Assembly (NCBI GenBank): GCA_904394685.1
Contig: CAJFNK010000006.1
Span: 1-53,913 of the forward strand
Origin: Candidatus Heritagella gallinarum
GTDB taxonomy: Bacteria > Bacillota > Clostridia > Oscillospirales > Acutalibacteraceae
Length of the DNA stretch: 53,913 bases
Reading direction: 5' to 3'
The position numbers were made by a program, and so were the translations under genes. Under the pieces are notes generated by a model that saw only the letters and a list, made by a program, of their open reading frames with translations, searched no databases and was not told the DNA's origin. Position 1 is the stretch's first letter. Each line of letters starts with the position of its first letter. Below, piece by piece: positions 44,462-52,222 of the stretch.

Positions 44462-45234
44462 TCGAAGCATATGAGCGTGTGATGGCGGCACGGGCAAAAG
44501 ACCGCCCCACCAGCATGCGGTTTATCGAGAATATCTTTACCGACTTTACCGAGATGCACGGCGACCGCCGTTTTGGCGACGACAAGGCTATTGTGGCGGG
44601 AATCGCACGGCTGAACGGGATGCCGGTCACTGTGATCGGACTGGAAAAAGGCGTGGAGATCAAAGAGAAGGTTTCGAGAAACTTTGGTTCCGCCCATCCG
44701 GAAGGATACCGCAAGGCGCTGCGCCAGATGAAGCTGGCAGAGAAATTCCATCGCCCGGTGATCTGCTTTGTAGACACCTCCGGCGCCTACTGCGGCATTG
44801 CTGCCGAGGAACGGGGACAGGGACAGGCGATTGCCGAAAACCTGATGGAAATGATGACCCTGAAAACCCCGGTCATCTCCATTCTGATTGGCGAAGGCGG
44901 CAGCGGCGGCGCATTGGGCTTGGCTGTGGCCGACCAGGTGTGGATGCTGGAAAACTCTGTGTATTCCGTGATTTCACCCGAAGGATGCGCCAGTATTCTC
45001 TGGAAAGACAGCGGCAAAATGAAAGAAGCTGCTGCCTGCTTGAAGCTCACCGCAGAAGACCTGCTTTCGTTTGGGGTGATCGAAGAAATCATTTCCGAAT
45101 ATGACGGTGATTTCTCTCTGACATATGAAGACTTGCGGAAAAAGCTATTCGATACCATTCAGGAGAATCAGGCGCTCCCCATGGAGCAGCTGCTGGAAAA
45201 CCGTTATGCACGTTTTCGCCGTATCGGTGGGTAA
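44458..45234 (+). CDS. accA: Acetyl-CoA carboxylase carboxyltransferase alpha subunit
   Basis: AccA is the partner of AccD. The crotonase-fold chain has HGDRRFGDDKAIVAGIARL, HPEGYRKALRQMKLAEKF, FVDTSGAYCG and the glycine-rich oxyanion region IGEGGSGGALGLAVAD. The length of 258 lacks the N-terminal helix extension of the E. coli form, as is usual in Gram-positives. It ends the operon before a bidirectional terminator. Confidence 0.96.
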   Translation: MIEAYERVMAARAKDRPTSMRFIENIFTDFTEMHGDRRFGDDKAIVAGIARLNGMPVTVIGLEKGVEIKEKVSRNFGSAHPEGYRKALRQMKLAEKFHRPVICFVDTSGAYCGIAAEERGQGQAIAENLMEMMTLKTPVISILIGEGGSGGALGLAVADQVWMLENSVYSVISPEGCASILWKDSGKMKEAAACLKLTAEDLLSFGVIEEIISEYDGDFSLTYEDLRKKLFDTIQENQALPMEQLLENRYARFRRIGG

Positions 45235-45246
45235 ATAAATTTATAT

Positions 45247-45288
45247 TAAAAGGCGGTTGCACCCAAACGAGGTACAACCGCCTTTATT
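45247..45288. terminator. Bidirectional terminator between accA and the oxidoreductase
   Basis: A stem of about 14 base pairs with one mismatch (AAAGGCGGTTGcACC with GGTaCAACCGCCTTT) is flanked by TTTATT on one side and TTTTAAT on the other, serving both convergent genes. Confidence 0.85.
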
Positions 45289-45312
45289 ATCAAAAAAATT
45301 TATAGAATCATT

Positions 45313-46308
45313 TTATTCCGCTGTTTCATCTGCCGGGAAACGGATGCCTGTCAACAGGCGAACTTCGTCCATTACCTGCATCTGCATCCGGGAATCCTCC
45401 TGTGCCCGGAACAATTCTCCCGGATCTCCCAGCCCCTGCATCCATTTTGCCCAGCGAGCCGCCTCATACTCCATGTTGTTTTCACACGGGACAATCGGCA
45501 ATTCTTCCGGCTCCTGCCCTTTTAGACAAAGAGTGAGCCGCTGCGTCTGAGAGAGCTTGTCGATCAGCAGGGAGCCGTTTTCTCCCAGAATTTCGCTGGG
45601 GGCATGGCTGTCACAAATCTTGGAATACATGAGCTGTACCTGCATCTCTCCATATCCAGCCAAGACAGAGCCAGCTCCGTCTACCCCGTTTGGTAAAAAC
45701 ACCGCATTCGCCGACAGGTTTTTGGGGACTCCAAACAGATGCACCATGGGATGTACGCAATAGACCCCAATATCCATCAGGGAGCCGTTGGAAAGCTCCG
45801 GCTTAAATGCGTTTTCGATGATCCCCTTTTTGTAGTTATCATAGCGGGAAGAATATTGACAAAAGCTGAAAAATGCCTGCCGAAGCTCTCCCAGACGTGG
45901 GAGAGCTTTTTCCAGCACCGCAAGCTCCGGGGTAAACGCCGAACGCATGGCCTCAAAAAAAATCACGCCTTGCTGCCGGGCTGTTTCCAGCATCTTTTCA
46001 TATTCCTTTTGGTGAGAAGCAACCGGCTTTTCACAAAGCACATGTTTGCCCGCCTTCATCATCTGAATGGACTGCTCACAGTGGCAATAGTTAGGGCTGG
46101 CAATATATACTCCCTGTATGTCCGGGTCTTTTGCCAATTCCTCAAGAGAATCATAAAAGCGGCTGGCGCCGTATTCTTCTCCAAAAGACCGGGCCTTTTC
46201 CAAGCTGCGGGAATAGACCGCAAGCAGCCTCAGTTCGGGAACCTTCGACGCAGCCTCTAAAAAAGTCCGGGTTATCTTGCTGGTTCCAATCACCGCATAG
46301 GAAATCAT
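45313..46308 (-). CDS. Gfo/Idh/MocA family oxidoreductase
   Basis: An NAD(P)-dependent oxidoreductase of 331 residues, substrate unknown but usually a sugar or inositol-like compound. The Rossmann start is YAVIGTSKITRTFLEA, followed by VYIASPNYCHCEQ and the family signature GKHVLCEKPVA with the catalytic Lys. A second domain with GSLMDIGVYCVHPMVHLFG is typical. The ATG at 46308 is 13 bases from AAAGGA, a longish spacing. It faces the fucosidase gene on the same strand but with a terminator between them, so it has its own transcript, probably controlled at the palindrome at 46340. Confidence 0.88.
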   Translation of the reverse strand: MISYAVIGTSKITRTFLEAASKVPELRLLAVYSRSLEKARSFGEEYGASRFYDSLEELAKDPDIQGVYIASPNYCHCEQSIQMMKAGKHVLCEKPVASHQKEYEKMLETARQQGVIFFEAMRSAFTPELAVLEKALPRLGELRQAFFSFCQYSSRYDNYKKGIIENAFKPELSNGSLMDIGVYCVHPMVHLFGVPKNLSANAVFLPNGVDGAGSVLAGYGEMQVQLMYSKICDSHAPSEILGENGSLLIDKLSQTQRLTLCLKGQEPEELPIVPCENNMEYEAARWAKWMQGLGDPGELFRAQEDSRMQMQVMDEVRLLTGIRFPADETAE

Positions 46309-46339
46309 GGCAAAATTCAAATCCTTTCCGTATATATTG

Positions 46340-46354
46340 TTGTAAAATTTACAA
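46340..46354. promoter_or_regulatory. Palindromic operator-like site before the oxidoreductase gene
   Basis: TTGTAAA-A-TTTACAA, a perfect 7-1-7 inverted repeat, 32 bases before the start codon. A TATATA sits just downstream on the minus strand, so the palindrome would lie in the spacer of the promoter. The binding protein is unknown. Confidence 0.5.
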
Positions 46355-46463
46355 TCAGTACCTTGTTTTCCGCTTTTTAGAACCTACCAGTCCGGTTCAT
46401 GGCGTTTTCTTCCTTCTGTAAATCGCCATCATAACCATAGCGGGTTCACCGTCGTTCTCCTAC

Positions 46464-46502
46464 AAAAGCGGTATCGGACACCGTTTGGGGTATCCGATAC
46501 CA
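46464..46502 (-). terminator. Terminator of the cutC-fucosidase operon
   Basis: A 13-base-pair stem with one wobble (GGTATCGGATACC with GGTGTCCGATACC) followed on the minus strand by GCTTTTG, 11 bases after the stop. Confidence 0.75.
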
Positions 46503-46513
46503 CATGCTACACA

Positions 46514-47821
46514 TTATTTGGATTCGGTAATCTCAACTTCCAGAACTGTATCCACCGGATCTGGCAATATCGGGTTGGTTCCCAAGTCGGCAAACACAAC
46601 ATCCGGGTAATCATTGTGCATCCAAGCGTGCGAAACCGGCACTTCCCGTCCGGTGGCCAGCATGCGGATCTTTTTGACCTGCTCCTTCTGGATTCCGGGC
46701 AGCGGCAGCGGGCCGATGCTGTTTTCAAACACATGATAATACAGGAGATTGCCCTTGCGGGTAATCCGGCCACAGTCGGGCTTCTCCATTCCCGCCATCG
46801 TACAGCCATAAATGGAATCGCTGTTTTTCTTCATCCAGCGTCCGATCTCCTCCAGGATTGCCATCGATTCTTCCGGGATATTTCCTTTGGCATCCGGCCC
46901 CACATTCAAGAGCATATTGCCGCCCTTGGAAACGCACTCCACCAGCTTCTTAATGAGCATGGGGGCGGGTTTAAACTCCGTGTCGGTTCCGCAATAGCCC
47001 CAATGATTGTTCATGGTAAAGCAGGCTTCCCAGGCAAGAGGGTTCCCCTGTACATCCCGGATTCCCTGCGGCGGGATGATCTGCTCCGGGCTGACAAAAT
47101 CGCCATGATACGGGGTGGGATTGCACTCATACAGGGAGCCAAAGCCCTCACCGGAACACTCCAGGCGGTTATCGATGATAACATCGGGCTGGAGAGAACG
47201 CACCATCTGAATCAGCTCGGTCGCTTTCCATTTCTCACCACGCATGTCGCCATAGGAAAAGTCAAACCACAGCACGTCCAGCTTGCCATAATTGCTGCAA
47301 AGCTCCCGCACCTGCTCGTGCATATACGATACATACCGGCTGAAATCCCGGTTTTCATTGCTGTATTCGGGATGGTTACGCATAGGATGGTTCTGGTCGC
47401 CATAATGCGGGTAATCCTCATGATACCAATCGAGCAGAGAGAAATAAAGGCCCACTTTCAGCCCCTCGGCACGCACTGCATCCACATATTCCCGAATCAG
47501 GTCACGCCCCGCCTTGGTGTTGGTCGCCTTAAAATCGGTGGTCTGGGTATCCCAAAGGCAAAAGCCGTCATGATGCTTTGCGGTTAAAACTACATACTTC
47601 ATCCCGGCTTCTTTGGCAGCTCTCGCCCACTTTTTGGGGTCATAGTCTACCGGGTCAAATTCCTCAAAATACTGCATGTAGTCCTCTTTGGGGATTTCTT
47701 CAAAGCTGCGAACCCACTCGCCTCTGGCGGGAATGGCATACAGCCCCCAGTGAATAAACATACCAAAACGGTCGTGGAGATACCACTCCATGCGCTTGTT
47801 ATAAGCTTCTCTGTCAAACAT
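46514..47821 (-). CDS. GH29 alpha-L-fucosidase, cytoplasmic
   Basis: The 435-residue protein belongs to glycoside hydrolase family 29, which removes alpha-linked L-fucose with retention. The N-terminal (beta/alpha) barrel holds FGMFIHWGLYAIPARGEW, the VLTAKHHDGFCLWDT substrate loop and the nucleophile Asp187 in LDVLWFDFSYG. The C-terminal beta-sandwich is short. There is no signal peptide, so it works on imported small oligosaccharides such as mucin or milk fucosides. GGAGG precedes the ATG. It follows cutC by 18 bases in the same operon. No fucose transporter or fuc pathway gene is in the window. Confidence 0.93.
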   Translation of the reverse strand: MFDREAYNKRMEWYLHDRFGMFIHWGLYAIPARGEWVRSFEEIPKEDYMQYFEEFDPVDYDPKKWARAAKEAGMKYVVLTAKHHDGFCLWDTQTTDFKATNTKAGRDLIREYVDAVRAEGLKVGLYFSLLDWYHEDYPHYGDQNHPMRNHPEYSNENRDFSRYVSYMHEQVRELCSNYGKLDVLWFDFSYGDMRGEKWKATELIQMVRSLQPDVIIDNRLECSGEGFGSLYECNPTPYHGDFVSPEQIIPPQGIRDVQGNPLAWEACFTMNNHWGYCGTDTEFKPAPMLIKKLVECVSKGGNMLLNVGPDAKGNIPEESMAILEEIGRWMKKNSDSIYGCTMAGMEKPDCGRITRKGNLLYYHVFENSIGPLPLPGIQKEQVKKIRMLATGREVPVSHAWMHNDYPDVVFADLGTNPILPDPVDTVLEVEITESK

Positions 47822-47839
47822 ACAACTTCCTCCAAAAAT

Positions 47840-48586
47840 TTATTTCAACAGTCCACAATAGCGTTCTACTGCCTGGCTGTCGGTAACAGAATAACGATCT
47901 TCCGGCGGATATAGAGCGCCGCCAAAGAAAATCCCCCGGCTGTTCTCGGTGGAATGGTCATAGGCCGTTCCCGATGCAGACGAATGGAACTGATTGCAGC
48001 CGGTAAGCGCCAATACCTTCTCTACATTTGCCGGGCGGATTCCTGCGCCGGGCAAAATTTCAATGCGTCCGGCGGCATATTCCCGCATTTCCCGAACGGT
48101 TTCCGCTCCTGTGAGAACATTGGCCTCCTGTCCGCTGGTGAGAATCCGGGTCACCCCCAGCTCCATCAAGACATCCAGTGCTGCTTTCCAATCCGGCACC
48201 ACATCAATCGCACGGTGGAACACCGATTCTTTTTCACCGATCACCTGCATCATACGGGCGCAGCGTTCTTTGTCTACGGTTCCATCTTCATGAAGGAACC
48301 CGAACACGATTCCATCGGCGCCATGCTCCAGCATTAGGCGGGCATCCTCCAGCATCGCCTCAAATTCCACCTCGGTATAGCAAAAGCCGCCCTGCCGGGG
48401 ACGAATCATCACCATCACCGGGATATGGGTGTGCCGCTTGGCGGCGATCAGTGTTCCCAGCGAGGGGGTCAATCCGCCATGGAACAAATCAGAGTTGAGC
48501 TCCACCCGGTCGGCGCCGCCTTTTTCTGCCTGAATCACATCATCGGCAGAACCGCAGCAGATCTCCATGATGATTTTCTCGTTCAT
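47840..48586 (-). CDS. cutC: CutC family protein
   Basis: CutC is a TIM-barrel protein named from copper homeostasis, but that role is disputed, and its enzymatic function is open. The motifs MEICCGSADDVIQAEKGGAD, ELNSDLFHGGLTPSLG and ILPGAGIRPANVEKV are typical, and the length of 248 is normal. Here it is the first gene of a two-gene operon with an alpha-L-fucosidase, which hints at a sugar-related activity rather than copper. Start ATG follows AAAGGGTG. The leader contains a terminator-like hairpin. Confidence 0.93.
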   Translation of the reverse strand: MNEKIIMEICCGSADDVIQAEKGGADRVELNSDLFHGGLTPSLGTLIAAKRHTHIPVMVMIRPRQGGFCYTEVEFEAMLEDARLMLEHGADGIVFGFLHEDGTVDKERCARMMQVIGEKESVFHRAIDVVPDWKAALDVLMELGVTRILTSGQEANVLTGAETVREMREYAAGRIEILPGAGIRPANVEKVLALTGCNQFHSSASGTAYDHSTENSRGIFFGGALYPPEDRYSVTDSQAVERYCGLLK

Positions 48587-48619
48587 GAAATTTCACCCTT
48601 TCCGCATTTTGATCTACTA

Positions 48620-48653
48620 TGAAAAAAGCGCTGCGGTAACCTCCGCAGCGCCC
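48620..48653 (-). terminator. Terminator hairpin inside the cutC leader
   Basis: A 9-base-pair stem GCGCTGCGG-AGGTTA-CCGCAGCGC is followed on the minus strand by TTTTTTC. It lies after the YtaF-like gene but also about 6 bases after the predicted start point of the cutC promoter, so it will act on cutC transcripts as well. Confidence 0.8.
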
Positions 48654-48665
48654 CGTTTCGCTTTT

Positions 48666-48694
48666 ATTATAGTCAGCAAACCGGTAAATGTCAA
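48666..48694 (-). promoter_or_regulatory. Perfect sigma-A promoter upstream of cutC
   Basis: Minus strand: TTGACA, 17 bases, TATAAT. The start point near 48659 is followed almost at once by the terminator hairpin. Confidence 0.85.
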
Positions 48695-48733
48695 CCAAAA
48701 CCAGCCGGTTTTTCTTCTGAAATTTTGTATCAG

Positions 48734-49324
48734 CTATGCGAAACATTCCCAAATACCCAGCAGAACCATTAACAGGCCGGAAAGCGCCTCCATTCCCCTG
48801 CCGCTTCCCTTTTTCCTGCGTTTTCTGCCCACAAGATTCCCGCCATACAGCAGCCCCAGACTCACGCCGAACACCATCAGCGATGTAGCCGGGATTCCCA
48901 GCCCTACCGCCCCGGCGCCAAGCCCCAGCCCAATATTATTGAGCGCTAAAGCGCCCCCCAACGCCAGGGATTCTTTCCAGTCGATGTGCCGGGAACCGTC
49001 CCGGTCAAACTGCTCCGGATGACGGCTGGGCCACTGTTCTTCCTCCGACGGCTCCCGGCGGTTTTTCCACACATTCCAGAAACACCCAAGCCCAAACCCT
49101 ATCATCACTACGCTGCCCAACAGGCGGGCAAAATCCAGCGGGAGAAAGCACAGCAGGCTTTGCCCCAGTGCCATCGAAAGGGCAGTTCCCACCAACACCA
49201 GTCCACTGATGAGAAATCCCGCCTCCAACCGGATACGGATTCCCCGTATCCCATAAGACAGGCCGATCACAAAATTATCCAGATTGGTGGAGAGCGAAAA
49301 CAGCAGGAGTGACAAAACCGCCAT
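48734..49324 (-). CDS. YtaF/MntP-like membrane protein
   Basis: A 196-residue polytopic protein of the MntP/YtaF (DUF204) family, with six helices in two repeats: LSTNLDNFVIGLSYGIRGI in the first and ALGGALALNNIGLGLGAGAV in the second, each with the conserved N/D residues. MntP exports manganese; the YtaF branch is annotated as a sporulation membrane protein. The cytoplasmic loop (residues 90-115) is long and charged. Start ATG is 5 bases from GGGGGA. It is 69 bases downstream of the broken permease and may be cotranscribed with the ABC genes. Confidence 0.85.
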   Translation of the reverse strand: MAVLSLLLFSLSTNLDNFVIGLSYGIRGIRIRLEAGFLISGLVLVGTALSMALGQSLLCFLPLDFARLLGSVVMIGFGLGCFWNVWKNRREPSEEEQWPSRHPEQFDRDGSRHIDWKESLALGGALALNNIGLGLGAGAVGLGIPATSLMVFGVSLGLLYGGNLVGRKRRKKGSGRGMEALSGLLMVLLGIWECFA

Positions 49325-49393
49325 GAGGGTCCCCCTTCCAGAATACTTCTGGTATCAGGTTATTCCTCATGGCGGAAATATGTGAAAACAGGA

Positions 49394-50739
49394 TTACAGT
49401 GCCGCCCGGCGGAACCTTACAAATCCCAGCACTGCCAATATGGCGGCAAAACCACCCCAAATCAGTAGGGATAGCCCTTCAAAGTGCGGCAGGATGGCAA
49501 ACAGGAAGGATTGCGGCTGCACAAAATTCCCGATATTCAGATACAGGCCGATAGGGGTGCTCATCAGCATCAGGGAGTTTCTCATGGCAGGCATCATCTG
49601 AACTATCAGCAGCAGGAACAGGGCGATCCCCACCGAAACAGCCGAGCCTGCATAAAAGCTCTTGGTCAGCACCATGGCCGCAGAGAACACCAGCGCCATA
49701 ATGAGCACAGCTCCCAGCCCAACCCCCAGCTGGAACCACCAATAGCCGCCGACAGTAATGGCAATCCGGGGAATCGTACTGCTGTCAAAATCCACCATAG
49801 AGGCCAGCGGGACATTCCAGTACAAATCAAGCCGGAACAGGAAAAGATAGAAAACCGTAATCAGCAGATACAGCACTATATACGCACCACCCGAAGCGGC
49901 CAGCACTGCCATGATTTGTGCCAGACCAACCTTCTGCCTGTTTTACCGGTATACACCATGCCCGGAATATGGTTCATCAAACTGCCGCCAAGGCTCCGGG
50001 CGGCAATGATTCCCGCCAGCACAAAGGAAAAGGCCCACAGGATAGCCATGGCGCTGCCCCCTGCAAACTGGAACACAAACCACTCACTGTTCCGATACCA
50101 AGTCAGCAAAAATGGCAGCATCTGATGGTTTTCCCCGTTTTTACGAATCTCCTCTACCCGTTCCCCCAGATGGTCATAGCCATCCAGAATTAAATCCTGC
50201 TTCCATTTTGGAAAATTCTTTCCGGATTCCTCCAGCCAGCTTTTCCCCCACTCCTTTGTGTCATATTGTTCAGGGTTCAAAGAATTGGTTTCCGCCATTT
50301 TCAGCGGTCTGGTGAGTAATTCCAGATGATATATAAGGTTTGCATAGTCCTTTTCTTCGCTCTGGCCTTCCTCTTCCAGTTTTTGCAGGAGATCTCCAAT
50401 TCTCGTAGGCTCATTATGATATACCTTGATGATTTCCTCCGGGGTAACATTTTTCACCCCACATTCTTCTTCTAGTCTTTGTACGAATGCTTTTCCCTCT
50501 TCACTTTCGGTCATATAGTATTTTATATATTTTTCTGCGTCCTTTTCAGTAAAAGAAGTCCCATATTTCTCGGTAAAGGCATAACAAACCGATATATCGT
50601 CTGCCAACCTATCACCGCCTCTCATATAACCGAGATTGGTGTAGACGGTATTGATGCTCAAAGCCGCTCCCAACACCAGCACTACCCAGAAAAAACGGCT
50701 GCGCAGAATATGTTTCCATTCCTGCCAGAAAATCAACAT
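49394..50739 (-). pseudogene. ABC-2 type permease broken by a one-base frameshift
   Basis: This is a paralog of the permease at 50850-52154. The first part (50739 to about 49915) matches it from MLIFWQEWKHILRSRFFW through GMVYTGKTGRRLVWHK, and the second part (from 49912) continues in another frame with MAVLAASGGAYIVLYLL through FRLDLYWNVPL and GGYWWFQLGVGLGAVLIMAL. One missing A in the CACAAA(A)TCATG context at 49913-49917 would restore the frame. The protein would have one N-terminal helix, a large extracytoplasmic domain and about five C-terminal helices. It is a decayed gene or a sequencing error; both halves are otherwise intact. Confidence 0.85.
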
Positions 50740-50763
50740 CGTATTTTCTCCTTTCGCAAAGCA

Positions 50764-50783
50764 GGCGCACACGCAGGTGCGCC
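50764..50783 (-). repeat. Hairpin repeat copy 1 before the broken permease
   Basis: GGCGCAC-CTGCGT-GTGCGCC on the minus strand, 24 bases before the start codon. Loop and position match the copy at 52177, with different but compensating stem bases. Confidence 0.75.
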
Positions 50784-50817
50784 TCTATAACGACAGAACT
50801 CCCGGCACAACCTGTAG

Positions 50818-50836
50818 GGGCGGCTATCAGCCGCCC
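50818..50836 (+). repeat. Hairpin repeat of the TGTAGGGG type
   Basis: GGGCGGC-TATCA-GCCGCCC, preceded by TGTAGGG. Such TGTAGGGG-led palindromes resemble dispersed intergenic repeats of gut clostridia as I recall. It lies opposite in orientation to the copy at 50764. Confidence 0.6.
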
Positions 50837-50849
50837 ACATATCACACAG

Positions 50850-52154
50850 TCACAGCGCCGTTCTGCGGAAACGAAGGAATCCCAACGCCCCCAACACAGC
50901 GGCAATCCCGCCCCAGGCTAACAGGGAATAGCCCTCGAAGTGGGGCAAAATTGAGAACAAGAACGATTGCTGCAAAAACTTTCCTGTATTCAAAAACAGG
51001 CTAATAGGGCTGCCCATCAGAAGCAAAGAGTTCTGCGCTCCCGGTACCATCTGAACAATCCCCAACAGCAGCAGGGAAACTCCCACCGAAATCGCCGAGC
51101 CTGCATAAAAGCTCTTGGTGAGCAGCATGGCAGCGGAGAAGATCAGGGCCATGATGAGCACGGCTCCCAACCCCACGCCCAGCTGGAACCACCAATAACC
51201 GCCAATGGTAACAAAGAATCGGGGAACGGCAGAGCCTCTCCAACCAGAGATAGCAGAAAGCGGAACATTCCAGTACAAATCCAGCCGGAAAAAGATGATA
51301 AATCCCAGCGTAACTACCAGCGTCATTGCGAGATAGGCCAATGCAGAGATCGCCAACGAAGACAGAATCTTATACAGGACAAATTTGCGCCCCGGCTTTC
51401 CAGTGTATACCATGCCCTGCATATTGTTCATCATACTTCCGCCAAGGCTGCGGGCTACGATAATCCCGTCAAGCACAAAGGCTATCGCCCACAAAAATCC
51501 AAGCCCATAGGAGTTAAACTGGCTTTCAAACCACAAGATATTTAAAGACGAATCCATCGCCAACGGCAAAAGATACTGGTTCTCTTTGGTGGCGACAATA
51601 CTTTCTGCCCGCTTCTGCAAAGAACGGTATCCATCCAACAACATCTCTTTTTTCCATTCAGAAAAAGGAATTAGTCTTGAATTCAGTTCGTTCTTGGCGT
51701 TTTCCATAATTCCCTTGGGATTCAGATTATGACTGCTCACAAGGTCCTGAGGAATCCGCAGAAAATCCATATAATGAATCAGAGTCCAATACGATTCACC
51801 GCCAGTTTCACTCATTTTTTGTAATACATCATTCAGCTTTGTTGGCTCCCCATTCTGATATTTTTCAATATCTTTGGCGGTTATGTCTTCCAGACCACAT
51901 TCCTTTAAGACCTCACGGACTTTTTCGCCTTCTGCTGTATCGTTTAAATAATAATCGTTATATTTGTCAATATCCTTTTCTGTAAACGAAAGACCATTTT
52001 CCTGTACATATCCATGGGTAACAGCGTAACTGTCTTTATCATAGTTCCAGCTTGACGCACTGAAAAAAGCGCAAGCCAACACGCCAATAACCGCTACAAT
52101 CCACAAGAAGCGGCTCCGTAAAATATGTTTGCATTCCTGCCAAAACAGTAACAT
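50850..52154 (-). CDS. ABC-2 type transporter permease
   Basis: A 434-residue permease. One helix lies at residues 17-34, followed by a charged extracytoplasmic domain of about 180 residues (helix-rich, with EKDIDKYNDYYLNDTAEGEK), then about five helices starting at GLGFLWAIAFVLDGI. This layout is typical of ABC-2 exporters for antimicrobial peptides or lipids, but the substrate is unknown. The ATG at 52154 is 7 bases from AAAGGAGG. Upstream are its ATPase and a membrane protein; downstream is a frameshifted paralog, so this copy may now be the sole working permease, probably as a homodimer. Confidence 0.88.
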   Translation of the reverse strand: MLLFWQECKHILRSRFLWIVAVIGVLACAFFSASSWNYDKDSYAVTHGYVQENGLSFTEKDIDKYNDYYLNDTAEGEKVREVLKECGLEDITAKDIEKYQNGEPTKLNDVLQKMSETGGESYWTLIHYMDFLRIPQDLVSSHNLNPKGIMENAKNELNSRLIPFSEWKKEMLLDGYRSLQKRAESIVATKENQYLLPLAMDSSLNILWFESQFNSYGLGFLWAIAFVLDGIIVARSLGGSMMNNMQGMVYTGKPGRKFVLYKILSSLAISALAYLAMTLVVTLGFIIFFRLDLYWNVPLSAISGWRGSAVPRFFVTIGGYWWFQLGVGLGAVLIMALIFSAAMLLTKSFYAGSAISVGVSLLLLGIVQMVPGAQNSLLLMGSPISLFLNTGKFLQQSFLFSILPHFEGYSLLAWGGIAAVLGALGFLRFRRTAL

Positions 52155-52176
52155 TATTTTTCCTCCTTTCACAAGT

Positions 52177-52198
52177 GGGCACACACGCAGGTGTGCCC
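52177..52198 (-). repeat. Hairpin repeat copy 2 before the intact permease
   Basis: GGGCACAC-CTGCGT-GTGTGCCC on the minus strand, preceded by TGTAG, ending 22 bases before the permease ATG. It is the partner of the copy at 50764. Confidence 0.75.
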
Positions 52199-52222
52199 CT
52201 ACAAATCAAACCCGGTATATCC

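Noticed and set aside
49910-49917. Programmed ribosomal frameshift in the second permease
   Set aside because: The site lacks a slippery heptamer and a downstream structure that I can see; a one-base loss or sequencing error is simpler.
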